From an uncultured Paenibacillaceae bacterium (GTDB taxonomy: Bacteria > Bacillota > Bacilli > Paenibacillales > DA-C8), in contig CALGAO010000026.1 of the NCBI GenBank assembly GCA_937957685.1, positions 1 to 13,665 of the forward strand: a stretch of 13,665 nucleotides of DNA, read 5' to 3'. Positions 6,609 through 13,665 of this stretch are shown here, one piece after another. The notes beneath the pieces were generated by a model. That model had not been told where the DNA came from and did no database searches. It saw nothing but the letters and a program-made list of their open reading frames with translations. A program made the position numbers and the translations under genes. The first letter of the stretch is position 1. Each line of letters opens with the position of its first letter.

Positions 6609-7759
6609 TGAGCAGGAAGATCATCCGTTTCGGTGTCATCGGCTGCGGCCTCATGGGCAAGGAATTCGCCAGCGCAGCGGCGAGATGGTGCCACCTGACC
6701 GACGTGAACTTCGAACCGCGCATCACCGCCGTCTGCGACGCCAACCCGGCGGCGATGCAATGGTTCCAGGAGCATGTGCCGACGGTGACGAAGACGTATG
6801 ACCATTACAGGGATCTGCTCGCCGACCCGGATGTCGATGCCGTCTATTGCGCGGTGCCGCATAACCTGCATGCCAGCATCTATGTCGACATCATCCGTGC
6901 CGGCAAGCATCTGCTCGGCGAGAAGCCGTTCGGCATCGACCTTCAGGCGAACGAGGCGATCCAGGCTGAGATAGACGCGCATCCGGAGCTGGTTGTCCGC
7001 TGCTCCTCGGAATTCCCGTTCTTCCCTGGCGCGCAGCAGATCGTGCAGTGGGTGAACGAGGGCAGATTCGGGCGGATCATCGAGGTGGAAGCGGGCTTCT
7101 GGCACTCCAGCGATCTCGACCCGAACAAGCCGATCAACTGGAAGCGCCGCATCGCCACCAACGGCGAATACGGCTGCATGGGTGACCTGGGCATGCATGT
7201 GCTCCATCTGCCGCTTCGCTTCGGGTGGAAGCCATCCAGCGTCCGCTCGCTGCTCACCAAGATCGTGGAGGAGCGCCCGGACGGCAAGGGCGGGATGGTG
7301 CCGTGCGAGACGTGGGACAACTCGATCCTCGCCTGCGACGTGCGCCACGCGGAGGGAGACTTCCCGATGGTGCTGTCGATGAAACGGATCGCACCTGGGC
7401 ACGCCAATACATGGTTCATTCGCATCCAGGGTACGAGGTTCTCAGCGGAGTTCTCCACGAAGAATCCTAAGCAGGTCGCTTCCCTGCCCTATGCGCCTGG
7501 CGGCCAGCAGGCCTGGCACGTCATCGATGCGCCATACAAGTCGGCCTACTCCACGATCACGGGAGGTATCTTCGAGTTCGGCTTCTCCGACTCGATCCTC
7601 CAGATGTGGGCGGCCTTCTGCGACGAGGTGACGAACGGGCCGGACATGAAGCAGCCGTTCCGCTGCGCATTGCCGGAGGAGGCAGCCGGCAGCCATCGCG
7701 TCTTCACCGCGGCACTCGAGTCGCAGCGCACGGGACAGACGATAGCGCTCGACTGGTAA
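6605..7759 (+). CDS. Gfo/Idh/MocA-family oxidoreductase
   Basis: An NAD(P)-dependent sugar or polyol dehydrogenase-like protein of 384 aa. It has an N-terminal Rossmann fold with GVIGCGLMG (10-18), the AVPHNLHA segment (83-90), and the EKP motif with the candidate catalytic Lys107 (GEKPFG). The C-terminal substrate domain includes GCMGDLGMHVLHLP, matching the usual Asp and His pair of this family. Translation starts at ATG 6605, overlapping the TGA of the preceding aldolase by 4 bp, with a purine-rich GGGAGAAGGGG region just upstream; ATG 6608 is an equal alternative. It is the last gene of the operon before a strong hairpin. The family covers many substrates (inositol, glucose-fructose, xylose, uronate derivatives), so the reaction is unknown. 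Context suggests oxidation or reduction of the same sugar or of an aldolase product. Confidence 0.87.
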   Translation: MMSRKIIRFGVIGCGLMGKEFASAAARWCHLTDVNFEPRITAVCDANPAAMQWFQEHVPTVTKTYDHYRDLLADPDVDAVYCAVPHNLHASIYVDIIRAGKHLLGEKPFGIDLQANEAIQAEIDAHPELVVRCSSEFPFFPGAQQIVQWVNEGRFGRIIEVEAGFWHSSDLDPNKPINWKRRIATNGEYGCMGDLGMHVLHLPLRFGWKPSSVRSLLTKIVEERPDGKGGMVPCETWDNSILACDVRHAEGDFPMVLSMKRIAPGHANTWFIRIQGTRFSAEFSTKNPKQVASLPYAPGGQQAWHVIDAPYKSAYSTITGGIFEFGFSDSILQMWAAFCDEVTNGPDMKQPFRCALPEEAAGSHRVFTAALESQRTGQTIALDW

Positions 7760-7761
7760 TC

Positions 7762-7825
7762 GCACAAGCTTCCTCATACCAGCTCTTGGACAGCCGGCAG
7801 TTCCGGCTGTGCCAAGGGCTTGTGC
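7762..7825 (+). terminator. Nested hairpin at the operon end, terminator-like without a U-tract
   Basis: An outer stem GCACAAGC/GCTTGTGC (7762-7769 with 7818-7825) encloses an inner stem. In the inner stem CTTGG plus ACAGCCGG (7785-7797) pairs with CCGGCTGT, a bulged G and CCAAG (7803-7816) around a 5-nt loop. It begins 3 nt after the oxidoreductase stop. No T-run follows, so factor-assisted termination, transcript-end protection or partial read-through into the glycosidase genes are all possible. Confidence 0.55.
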
Positions 7826-7888
7826 CGCATCCGCATGCATTTGAAGGTAAAGATCGGTCAGTAAAGTAAAAAAAGAACCGTATCGGCC

Positions 7889-7939
7889 GGACTGTCCGCA
7901 TCGATATAATGGATCTGGCGGTTATGTGCGGATCAGTCC
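7889..7939 (+). promoter_or_regulatory. Candidate promoter flanked by inverted-repeat arms upstream of the GH2 gene
   Basis: A perfect TATAAT lies at 7905-7910, 66 nt before the GH2 start. No good -35 hexamer exists at the right distance (7882-7887 is ATCGGC). The -10 is framed by GGACTGTCCGC (7889-7899) and GCGGATCAGTCC (7928-7939), which are reverse complements apart from one extra T and lie about 39 bp centre to centre. A weak -35 with flanking repeats fits an activator-dependent or repressor-looped promoter. This is inference from position and symmetry. Confidence 0.45.
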
Positions 7940-7976
7940 CGGGAGCCGAGCAGGGCATATTCTTGGAGAAAAGGTG

Positions 7977-10439
7977 ATGCCAATGCTGAGACAGGACTTT
8001 AACAAGGGCTGGAGCTTCGGGAACTACGCCAGCTCCCTGAGCGCGCTGGTCAAGGGGATCCGTAAGACGTCGCAGCCCGTGGATCTGCCGCATGATGCGA
8101 TGATCGCCACAGCGCGCACCGCAGACAGCGTAGTGGGAGGGGGAGGCGGCTATTTCCAGGGTGAGAATTATGAATATGTCAAGCAATTTGAGGTGCCCGA
8201 AGAGGATCGGGGCAAGGTGATCCTTCTGGAATTTGAAGGCGTTTACATGAATGCCTTCGTGTATGTAAATGGCGATCTCGCCGGCAAGCATTACGAAGGG
8301 TATTCGAATTTCTACGTACCGATCCATGATTTCCTGCGCTACGGCAAGACCAACGAGATCAAGGTCGTGGTGAAGAACGGCGCCCAGCCGAACACGCGCT
8401 GGTACTCCGGCGCAGGGATCTACCGCAACGTCCATCTGCTCAAGGCGGAACCGATCCACATCGCTGTGGATGGCGTGCGGATCACGACTCTCGAGGCGGA
8501 GCCGGATCTTGCTGTCCTGAGACTCGATATCGAGGTCGTCCATGAGCATCTTGGCCAGCAAACGGGCTATGTGACAACTGTGATCAGAGACGCTGACGGG
8601 CAGGTCGTCAGCGAGGAGAGGACGAAGTTCAGCGTCACCTCGCAGGATCGGGTGCAGGTGCGACAGCGGATCACGCTGCAGTCGCCGAAGCTCTGGAGCA
8701 TCGATCATCCGTATCTGTACACCTGCGAGACCCGGGTTCAGATCGGGGAACGGGTAACGGATGAAGACATGACGACGTTCGGCATCCGCAAGTTGCAGCT
8801 GGACAGCGTGTATGGGCTGCGCATCAATGGCCAGGTCGTCAAGCTGAAAGGGGGATGCATCCACCACGACAACGGCGTGATCGGAGCGGCCGCGTTCGCC
8901 GATGCGGAGGATCGCCGTATCCGCAAGCTGAAGGAGGCGGGCTACAATGCGATCCGCTCGGCGCACCATCCGATGGGCAGGACATTGCTGGATGCCTGCG
9001 ATCGGCATGGCATGCTCGTCATGGAAGAGCTCGCTGACGTCTGGACGAACGAGAAGGTCGACTTCGATGCTGCGTTCACCTTCTCCGATCACTGGGAACA
9101 GGACGTCGAGCGGATGGTAGCCAAGTGCTATAACCATCCGAGCGTAATCCTGTATTCGATCGGCAACGAGCTGGCGGAGAACGGCTCGCCGCACGGCAAT
9201 CGGCTCGGCCGGAAGATCGTTGAGAAGATCCGCTCCCTGGATGAGACGAGATACATCACGAACGGTGTCAACCTGATGATCTCCGCCTTGGGACGGCTGG
9301 GCGATCTCGCCGCCGAGCTCGGCATGGAAGGGCTGGAAGCCAGGGAGGGTGGAGAGATCAACGATACGATGCAGGCTCTCGGTCCGCTCATGGCCAAGCT
9401 CATGCAGAGCCCGCTCATCCATGAGATGGTCGAAGAGTCGTTCGGGCTGCTGGACGTGAGCGGTTACAATTACTCTCCTCATCTGTATGAGCTGGAGCAC
9501 CGGAAATTTCCAAACCGGGTGTTCGTCGGCACGGAAACCTATCCGGCTTCATTGGACAAGAACTGGGAGATCGTCATGCGCAATGGATACGTGATCGGAG
9601 ACTTCTCCTGGACGGCCTGGGATTATCTTGGCGAGGTGGGCATCGGCAGAGTCCGTTACCAGGACGCCCCTGACCCTGCCTTCTATGGGACATATCCCTG
9701 GGTTACCGCAATGACCGGCGATTTCGATATCACCGGCTATCGGTTGCCGATATCCTACTGGCGCGAGATCATCTGGGGTGGCCGCGGCCATACGCCATAC
9801 ATCGCGGTGCAGAAGCCGGAGCGCTATGGGCAGGATCCCGTCCTGAGCAACTGGGGCTGGACGGACTCGATCAGCAGCTGGACATGGCCGGGCTATGAAG
9901 GCAAGGGAATCGTGGTTGAGGTATATTCCAACGCCGAAGAGGTCGAGTTGTTCATCAACGGTGTGTCCCAGGGCAGACAGCCGGTGGGGACAGATTTCAA
10001 GCGGTATTACTGCAGATGGGATACCCGGTACGAGCCGGGCAATGTCGAGGCTGTCGCCTACATAGGCGGCGAGGAGGCAGGTCGCTTCAGCCTGCGGACC
10101 GCAGGCGAACCCGGACTCAGGGTGACGAAGGAGCGCGAAAGCCTGCGCGCTGGCAGCAACGACCTCTGCTATGTGAACATCGAGCTGGCGGACAAGAACG
10201 GCATCCTTCATACCGCAGCCGATCGCAAGGTAACCGTATCGATCGAGGGACCGGCAACCATCCTCGGCAGCGGAACGGGCAGGCCCAGGACGGAGGAGAA
10301 CTTCTTCGATCACACCCATGAAACCTACCATGGCCGCATGCTGGTCGTTGTCCGCGCTGGCGCGGAGACAGGCGTCGCCAGGCTGACCGCGACCGCCGAT
10401 GGGCTGGATGCGGTGACGGTCGAGATTCCGGTGGTGTAG
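7977..10439 (+). CDS. Glycoside hydrolase family 2 protein (beta-galactosidase-like)
   Basis: A retaining exo-glycosidase of 820 aa. It has an N-terminal jelly-roll sugar-binding domain (to about 160), an Ig-like domain (about 165-270), then a TIM barrel. KGGCIHHDNG (291-300) and RSAHHP (327-332) are GH2 marks. The acid/base is Glu398 in ILYSIGNELAENG, and the nucleophile is most likely Glu520 in VFVGTETYPAS. A C-terminal part from about 640 resembles DUF4982/Ig-like extensions of bacterial GH2 enzymes. No signal peptide is present, so it acts in the cytoplasm on imported oligosaccharides. ATG 7977 is favoured (GGAG 7965-7968, 8-nt spacing); ATG 7983 with AAGGTG is nearly as good, and GTG 7926 has no ribosome site. 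Beta-galactosidase is the default call. Because alpha-L-arabinopyranoside has the same ring geometry and araA is nearby, alpha-L-arabinopyranosidase is a real alternative. Confidence 0.9.
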   Translation: MPMLRQDFNKGWSFGNYASSLSALVKGIRKTSQPVDLPHDAMIATARTADSVVGGGGGYFQGENYEYVKQFEVPEEDRGKVILLEFEGVYMNAFVYVNGDLAGKHYEGYSNFYVPIHDFLRYGKTNEIKVVVKNGAQPNTRWYSGAGIYRNVHLLKAEPIHIAVDGVRITTLEAEPDLAVLRLDIEVVHEHLGQQTGYVTTVIRDADGQVVSEERTKFSVTSQDRVQVRQRITLQSPKLWSIDHPYLYTCETRVQIGERVTDEDMTTFGIRKLQLDSVYGLRINGQVVKLKGGCIHHDNGVIGAAAFADAEDRRIRKLKEAGYNAIRSAHHPMGRTLLDACDRHGMLVMEELADVWTNEKVDFDAAFTFSDHWEQDVERMVAKCYNHPSVILYSIGNELAENGSPHGNRLGRKIVEKIRSLDETRYITNGVNLMISALGRLGDLAAELGMEGLEAREGGEINDTMQALGPLMAKLMQSPLIHEMVEESFGLLDVSGYNYSPHLYELEHRKFPNRVFVGTETYPASLDKNWEIVMRNGYVIGDFSWTAWDYLGEVGIGRVRYQDAPDPAFYGTYPWVTAMTGDFDITGYRLPISYWREIIWGGRGHTPYIAVQKPERYGQDPVLSNWGWTDSISSWTWPGYEGKGIVVEVYSNAEEVELFINGVSQGRQPVGTDFKRYYCRWDTRYEPGNVEAVAYIGGEEAGRFSLRTAGEPGLRVTKERESLRAGSNDLCYVNIELADKNGILHTAADRKVTVSIEGPATILGSGTGRPRTEENFFDHTHETYHGRMLVVVRAGAETGVARLTATADGLDAVTVEIPVV

Positions 10440-10606
10440 CACGGAACTTTGAAACTGAACGGGATTGCCGCAACTCAAGGTGATGAGTCTCAAGCGATGC
10501 AGGGGGTGTTCCGATTGTTTGGTGTTTGCGAATCATTTTTCACCAAGCAGGTCATCTTGCGATTATCTCACTATATCCGATTTAGAGGAGGGAGGGGAAA
10601 AATGTG
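10440..10606 (+). other. Intergenic gap between GH2 and SGNH genes, no clear signals
   Basis: This stretch of about 167 bp has no coding potential I can support, no convincing -35/-10 pair and no hairpin with a U-tract. An imperfect dyad (TTTGGTG near 10520 with CACCAAG near 10541) may be chance. The AT content rises towards the SGNH gene, so a weak promoter is possible. Confidence 0.4.
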
Positions 10607-11269
10607 ATGAATGAACAACGACCTTACGTGTTATTGGAAGATCTGATGAAAGTCATGCAGTCAACGATTGCACAAAGGCATGCATCGTTTGTTGAGCTGA
10701 ATCGAACGGCTGAAAAAGGCGGAATCGTCTTCGCGGGTGATTCCATAACCGAGCAATTCAATATCCATGAGCTTCTGAAGAGCGACAAACCGATGTACAA
10801 CCGAGGGATCGGAGGGGAGACAACGGATGGCGTTCTCGAGAAATTGAACGATGTGGTGCTTGATCTTGAACCGTCGAAGGTTTTCCTGCTGATTGGGACC
10901 AACGACCTCGGAAATGGAAAGAAGCCTGACGAAGTAGCCGGAAATATAGAGGTGATATGCTCCAGAATTCGGGGAGCTCTGCCCAGGACCCAATTACATG
11001 TACTATCAATCTATCCGGTTAATCGATCCGTTCAAACGAAAAATTTCGGAACAGCATCCGTTGTTGGGTTGCGCAGCAATGAGGATATTCGGGACATCAA
11101 TCTGATGGTTCGCGAGTTTGCTGTAGCAAATGAATGCTATTACATTGATCTTTATTCCAGATTGGTTGATGAAGAAGGTGATCTGAAGGCTGATTACACT
11201 TATGATGGTCTGCATCTGAACGTCAAAGGCTATAAAGTGGTCAGCCAAGAGATACAGCCATATGTGTAG
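10607..11269 (+). CDS. SGNH/GDSL-family hydrolase (probable carbohydrate or acyl esterase)
   Basis: A small cytoplasmic serine esterase of 220 aa. It carries all four SGNH blocks: block I GDS with nucleophile Ser46 (IVFAGDSITEQF), block II Gly in NRGIGGETT (66-73), block III GTND with Asn99, and block V DGLHL with Asp200 and His203. The family removes acetyl or other acyl groups; beside GH2 and GH3 genes a sugar-ester substrate is likely but inferred. ATG 10607 follows a dense purine tract (GAGGAGGGAGGGG); GTG 10604 is an equal in-frame alternative. Base composition is lower than its neighbours: 25 of 60 bases are G or C at 10621-10680 against 41 of 60 at 13081-13140. Codon use is also more AT-ended, suggesting a separate origin. 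Confidence 0.88.
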   Translation: MNEQRPYVLLEDLMKVMQSTIAQRHASFVELNRTAEKGGIVFAGDSITEQFNIHELLKSDKPMYNRGIGGETTDGVLEKLNDVVLDLEPSKVFLLIGTNDLGNGKKPDEVAGNIEVICSRIRGALPRTQLHVLSIYPVNRSVQTKNFGTASVVGLRSNEDIRDINLMVREFAVANECYYIDLYSRLVDEEGDLKADYTYDGLHLNVKGYKVVSQEIQPYV

Positions 11270-11335
11270 CGGGATCTAATGTCAGCCATCCCTTTAGAAA
11301 TTCATAGTTTTGCTTTAAGCGAACAGGAGGTAGCC

Positions 11336-11608
11336 ATGAACACACAGGTCATTCCCTTAACCTATGAGGGTGTGACGTTAACGACTTACCAGCTGGATGC
11401 CTCGCAGGAGATGTCCAAAGCGCTGACTCGTCCTGCGGCGATCGTGCTCCCCGGTGGAACTTGTCGCGTCTCTCGGACCGCGAGGCGGAGCCGATATGCC
11501 GCGGACAAGGTTCCGCAGCTGCAGGAGCAGGTCGATGAGTACAAAGTGGATGTGCAGCTGGGCGTTTTTTCATCACATCAAACAATCAAGGAGGAACACA
11601 TATGGTGA
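11336..11608 (+). pseudogene. Broken alpha/beta-hydrolase (acetyl-esterase-like) remnant
   Basis: A well-formed start (AGGAGGT ending 4 nt before ATG 11336) opens a 90-codon frame. Its first 42 residues look like the N-terminus of a small alpha/beta-hydrolase: strand residues, then RPAAIVLPGGT, the usual oxyanion-hole region. In that family the next residues are typically a tyrosine and a LSDREAEPIA-like stretch. Here LSDREAEPI is encoded in a different frame at about 11468-11498, so one base has been lost near 11465-11468. That second frame ends soon at a TGA. No catalytic GxSxG, Asp or His region follows, so most of the gene is also missing. The remaining 45 codons, DKVPQLQEQVDEYKVDVQ and onward, may be the fused tail. 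Its TGA overlaps the GH3 start (ATGGTGA), so translation may still be coupled to that gene. A longer start at 11279 lacks a ribosome site. Confidence 0.6.
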
Positions 11609-13665
11609 AATTCAAGGCACCCACGTCGCCAGAGATCAGCGAACGCGAGCGGCGTCACATGGAGGAGGTTCGGAAGCTGGCGGCGGAATGCATGGTGCTG
11701 CTTGAAAACGACGGAACGCTGCCGCTCCGGTCTTCAACAGGCAACATTGCGCTGTTCGGCAATGGCGTGAGACATACGGTGAAGGGCGGAACCGGCTCGG
11801 GGGATGTCAACTCGCGGATCGTCATCAGGATCGAGCAGGGGTTCGAGGAAGCGGGCTTCACGGTGACGTCGAAGGACTGGCTGGACGAGTATGACCGCCG
11901 CATGACGGAGGCGAAACGGGCTTACCAGGACAAGCTGAACGCCGTAGCCAAAGAGCACGGGGAGTCGGCTGCCGTGCTGTACTATCTGGGCAACCCGTTC
12001 AGGGAGCCGATCGTTCAGCCCGTCACAATGGAGGATGTGCGGAAGTCGAACACCGATCTCGCGGTGTACGTCCTCTCCCGGAACTCCGGAGAAGGCAGGG
12101 ACAGAACCTGTACCAAAGGGGACTATCTGCTGGCCCCGGAGGAGATGGAGTCGATCCGCCTGCTCGCCCAGGCCTATGACCGCCTCATCCTCCTGCTGAA
12201 CATCGGAGGCGTCATCGATTCGTCGCAGTTCCGGGAGATCCCGGGCATCAACGCGGTCATGCTGATCGGTCAGTCCGGCAACGTGACGGGGCATGCGGTG
12301 GCGGATGCGCTACTCGGCCGCACGATCCCGTCAGGCAAGCTGTCCACGACCTGGGCCCGCAGCTATCATGATTATCCTTCGGCGGATACCTTCAGCCACA
12401 TGAACGGCAATCTCGATGACGAGTACTATGCCGAGGGCATCTATGTCGGCTATCGGTACTTCGATACGTTCAATATCACGCCGAACTATTGCTTCGGTTA
12501 CGGATTGTCCTATACGGACTTCGCCATCCAGACCCTGGATGTGACGGCGGATGAGCAGCGGGTCAGCGTCACGGTGGAGGTGACGAACACCGGCAAGACC
12601 TGGCCGGGCCGGGAAGTGGTGCAGGTGTATTATTCCGCTCCGGACGGAAAGTTGGAAAAGCCGTACCAGGAACTGGCCGGATTCGCCAAGACGAAGCTGC
12701 TCGCTCCCGGTGAGAGCGAGAGTCTGACGATCTCGTTCGCCACGAGCTCGATGGCTTCCTACAGCGAGGCGGATGCCGCGTGGATCCTGGAGGCGGGAAC
12801 GTACTACATCCGCGTCGGCAACCATTCGCGCCATACAAAGGTCGAAGCGGCCATCCATCTGCCGGAGACCGTCACGATAGCGCGGCTGAAGAACCTGTTC
12901 CGCGACGAGCACGAGCTGAAGGAAATCAGCGCCCGCGGCGTGACTCCATATTCCTATGCCACGGAACAGGCCGAGAAGGAGAGCGCCAGGAAGCTTGCGC
13001 TGGATCCTGCCCGGTTCACCTGCGAGACGGTCACCTATCAGCAGGAGCGCCCCGTTTATCGGGATGAGCGGCCTGGTGACAGGCTCACGCTGAACGATGT
13101 CCGGAGTGGCCGCGCCAGCCTGAAGCAGCTGGTCGCCCAGCTGTCCGTGGAGGAGATGGCGCTGCTCACCGTCGGAACTTCGCGCGAAGGCAACTCGATC
13201 ATCGGTTCCTCGGCCATCCGCGTCCCGGGTGCAGCAGGTCAGACAGCCTCCCTGGAGGACAGGGCGATTCCGTCTCTGGTGCTCGCCGATGGGCCGGCCG
13301 GCCTGAGGCTCCAGCCGCATTTCCGGGCGACGGCGGACGGACAGCTGCTGCCCGGCGGGGAGATGTTCGGAGACAGGATCAACCCGTTCCCGGAGGACCG
13401 GCCTGAGGGGGCGACCGACTATTATCAATATTGCACCGCGATCCCGATCGCCACTTCGCTCGCGAACTCCTGGGACATGGAGCTGATCGAACGGTTGGGC
13501 AATATCGTCGGCAGCGAGATGGAGGAGTTCGGCGTCCACCTGTGGCTCGCCCCGGGCATGAACATCCATCGCAATCCGCTCTGCGGCCGCAACTTCGAAT
13601 ATTACTCCGAAGACCCGCTGCTCAGCGGCAAATGCGCGGCCGCCGAGACGAGAGGCGTCCAGTCG
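11602..13665 (+). CDS. Glycoside hydrolase family 3 protein with permuted domain order, 3' end beyond the window
   Basis: An uninterrupted frame of 688 codons runs from ATG 11602 to the window edge with no stop. AAGGAGG (11588-11594) lies 7 nt before the ATG. The usual GH3 order is reversed. The GH3 C-terminal sandwich domain comes first (about 15-305), with the likely acid/base Glu164 in SRNSGEGRDR, LLNIGGVIDSS (198-208), EGIYVGYRYFD (278-288) and FGYGLSY (298-304). A fibronectin-III-like domain follows (about 315-395, GREVVQVYYSAPDG), then a linker, then the TIM-barrel domain from about 508. That domain carries LADGPAGLRL (Asp563) and RNPLCGRNFEYYSEDP (657-672). The nucleophile aspartate and KH motif would lie past the edge. 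Permuted GH3 enzymes are known, for example from Ruminococcus albus and Butyrivibrio. No signal peptide is seen. Specificity is probably beta-glucosidase or beta-xylosidase-like. Confidence 0.92.
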   Translation, partial: MVKFKAPTSPEISERERRHMEEVRKLAAECMVLLENDGTLPLRSSTGNIALFGNGVRHTVKGGTGSGDVNSRIVIRIEQGFEEAGFTVTSKDWLDEYDRRMTEAKRAYQDKLNAVAKEHGESAAVLYYLGNPFREPIVQPVTMEDVRKSNTDLAVYVLSRNSGEGRDRTCTKGDYLLAPEEMESIRLLAQAYDRLILLLNIGGVIDSSQFREIPGINAVMLIGQSGNVTGHAVADALLGRTIPSGKLSTTWARSYHDYPSADTFSHMNGNLDDEYYAEGIYVGYRYFDTFNITPNYCFGYGLSYTDFAIQTLDVTADEQRVSVTVEVTNTGKTWPGREVVQVYYSAPDGKLEKPYQELAGFAKTKLLAPGESESLTISFATSSMASYSEADAAWILEAGTYYIRVGNHSRHTKVEAAIHLPETVTIARLKNLFRDEHELKEISARGVTPYSYATEQAEKESARKLALDPARFTCETVTYQQERPVYRDERPGDRLTLNDVRSGRASLKQLVAQLSVEEMALLTVGTSREGNSIIGSSAIRVPGAAGQTASLEDRAIPSLVLADGPAGLRLQPHFRATADGQLLPGGEMFGDRINPFPEDRPEGATDYYQYCTAIPIATSLANSWDMELIERLGNIVGSEMEEFGVHLWLAPGMNIHRNPLCGRNFEYYSEDPLLSGKCAAAETRGVQS

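Noticed and set aside
7704..9500. Long minus-strand open frame (598 codons) opposite the GH2 gene
   Set aside because: It mirrors the GC-rich GH2 coding sequence, has no recognisable domain or ribosome site, and also crosses the noncoding hairpin region. The plus strand encodes clear GH2 catalytic motifs.
10519..10545. Imperfect dyad TTTGGTG...CACCAAG before the SGNH gene
   Set aside because: The stem is short, the loop is about 15 nt, and neither a U-tract nor a nearby promoter gives it a role.
12331..13569. Minus-strand open frame (412 codons) opposite the GH3 gene
   Set aside because: The plus strand carries an unbroken GH3 frame with conserved motifs. The antisense frame is Arg/His/Asp-rich without family marks, as expected for a shadow in GC-rich DNA.

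Overview
The window looks like part of a plant-polysaccharide and pentose utilisation locus from a GC-rich Firmicute of the Paenibacillus/Cohnella type. This is inferred from family resemblance, strong Shine-Dalgarno sequences, GTG and ATG starts, sigma-A type promoters and GC-rich coding DNA. No rRNA, tRNA or CRISPR was seen, so the genus is not proven.

Layout. Positions 1-522 are the right end of an IS1182-type insertion sequence. Its transposase frame is cut by an in-frame TGA, and the element ends in a recognisable terminal inverted repeat. Next, on the minus strand, is an FGGY sugar kinase (566-2059). A compact divergent promoter region (about 2090-2160) separates it from a plus-strand operon (2230-7759) of five closely spaced genes. 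These are a class II ketose-bisphosphate aldolase, a DUF4432 aldose-epimerase-like protein, L-arabinose isomerase (araA), a class I DeoC/LacD-type aldolase and a Gfo/Idh/MocA oxidoreductase. A strong nested hairpin (7762-7825) and a TATAAT-bearing intergenic region precede a second plus-strand group. That group holds a GH2 glycosidase, an SGNH/GDSL esterase of visibly lower GC, a broken alpha/beta-hydrolase remnant, and a GH3 glycosidase that runs off the right edge. The GH3 protein has permuted domain order: C-terminal domain first, TIM-barrel domain last.

How the genes may work together (inference). None of the glycosidases or the esterase has a visible signal peptide, so imported oligosaccharides would be trimmed inside the cell by GH2, GH3 and SGNH enzymes. 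The epimerase-like protein would equilibrate anomers, AraA would make a ketose, the FGGY kinase would phosphorylate it, and an aldolase would split the ketose phosphate. The usual araB and araD partners are not in the window. An isomerase, an XylB-sized kinase and two unrelated aldolases stand in their place, so the route may be an isomerase-kinase-aldolase (RhaA/B/D-like) pathway rather than the classical AraBAD one. Both divergent promoters carry the same TCGATTG box in their spacers, which suggests joint control of kinase and operon. No regulator or transporter gene is in view.
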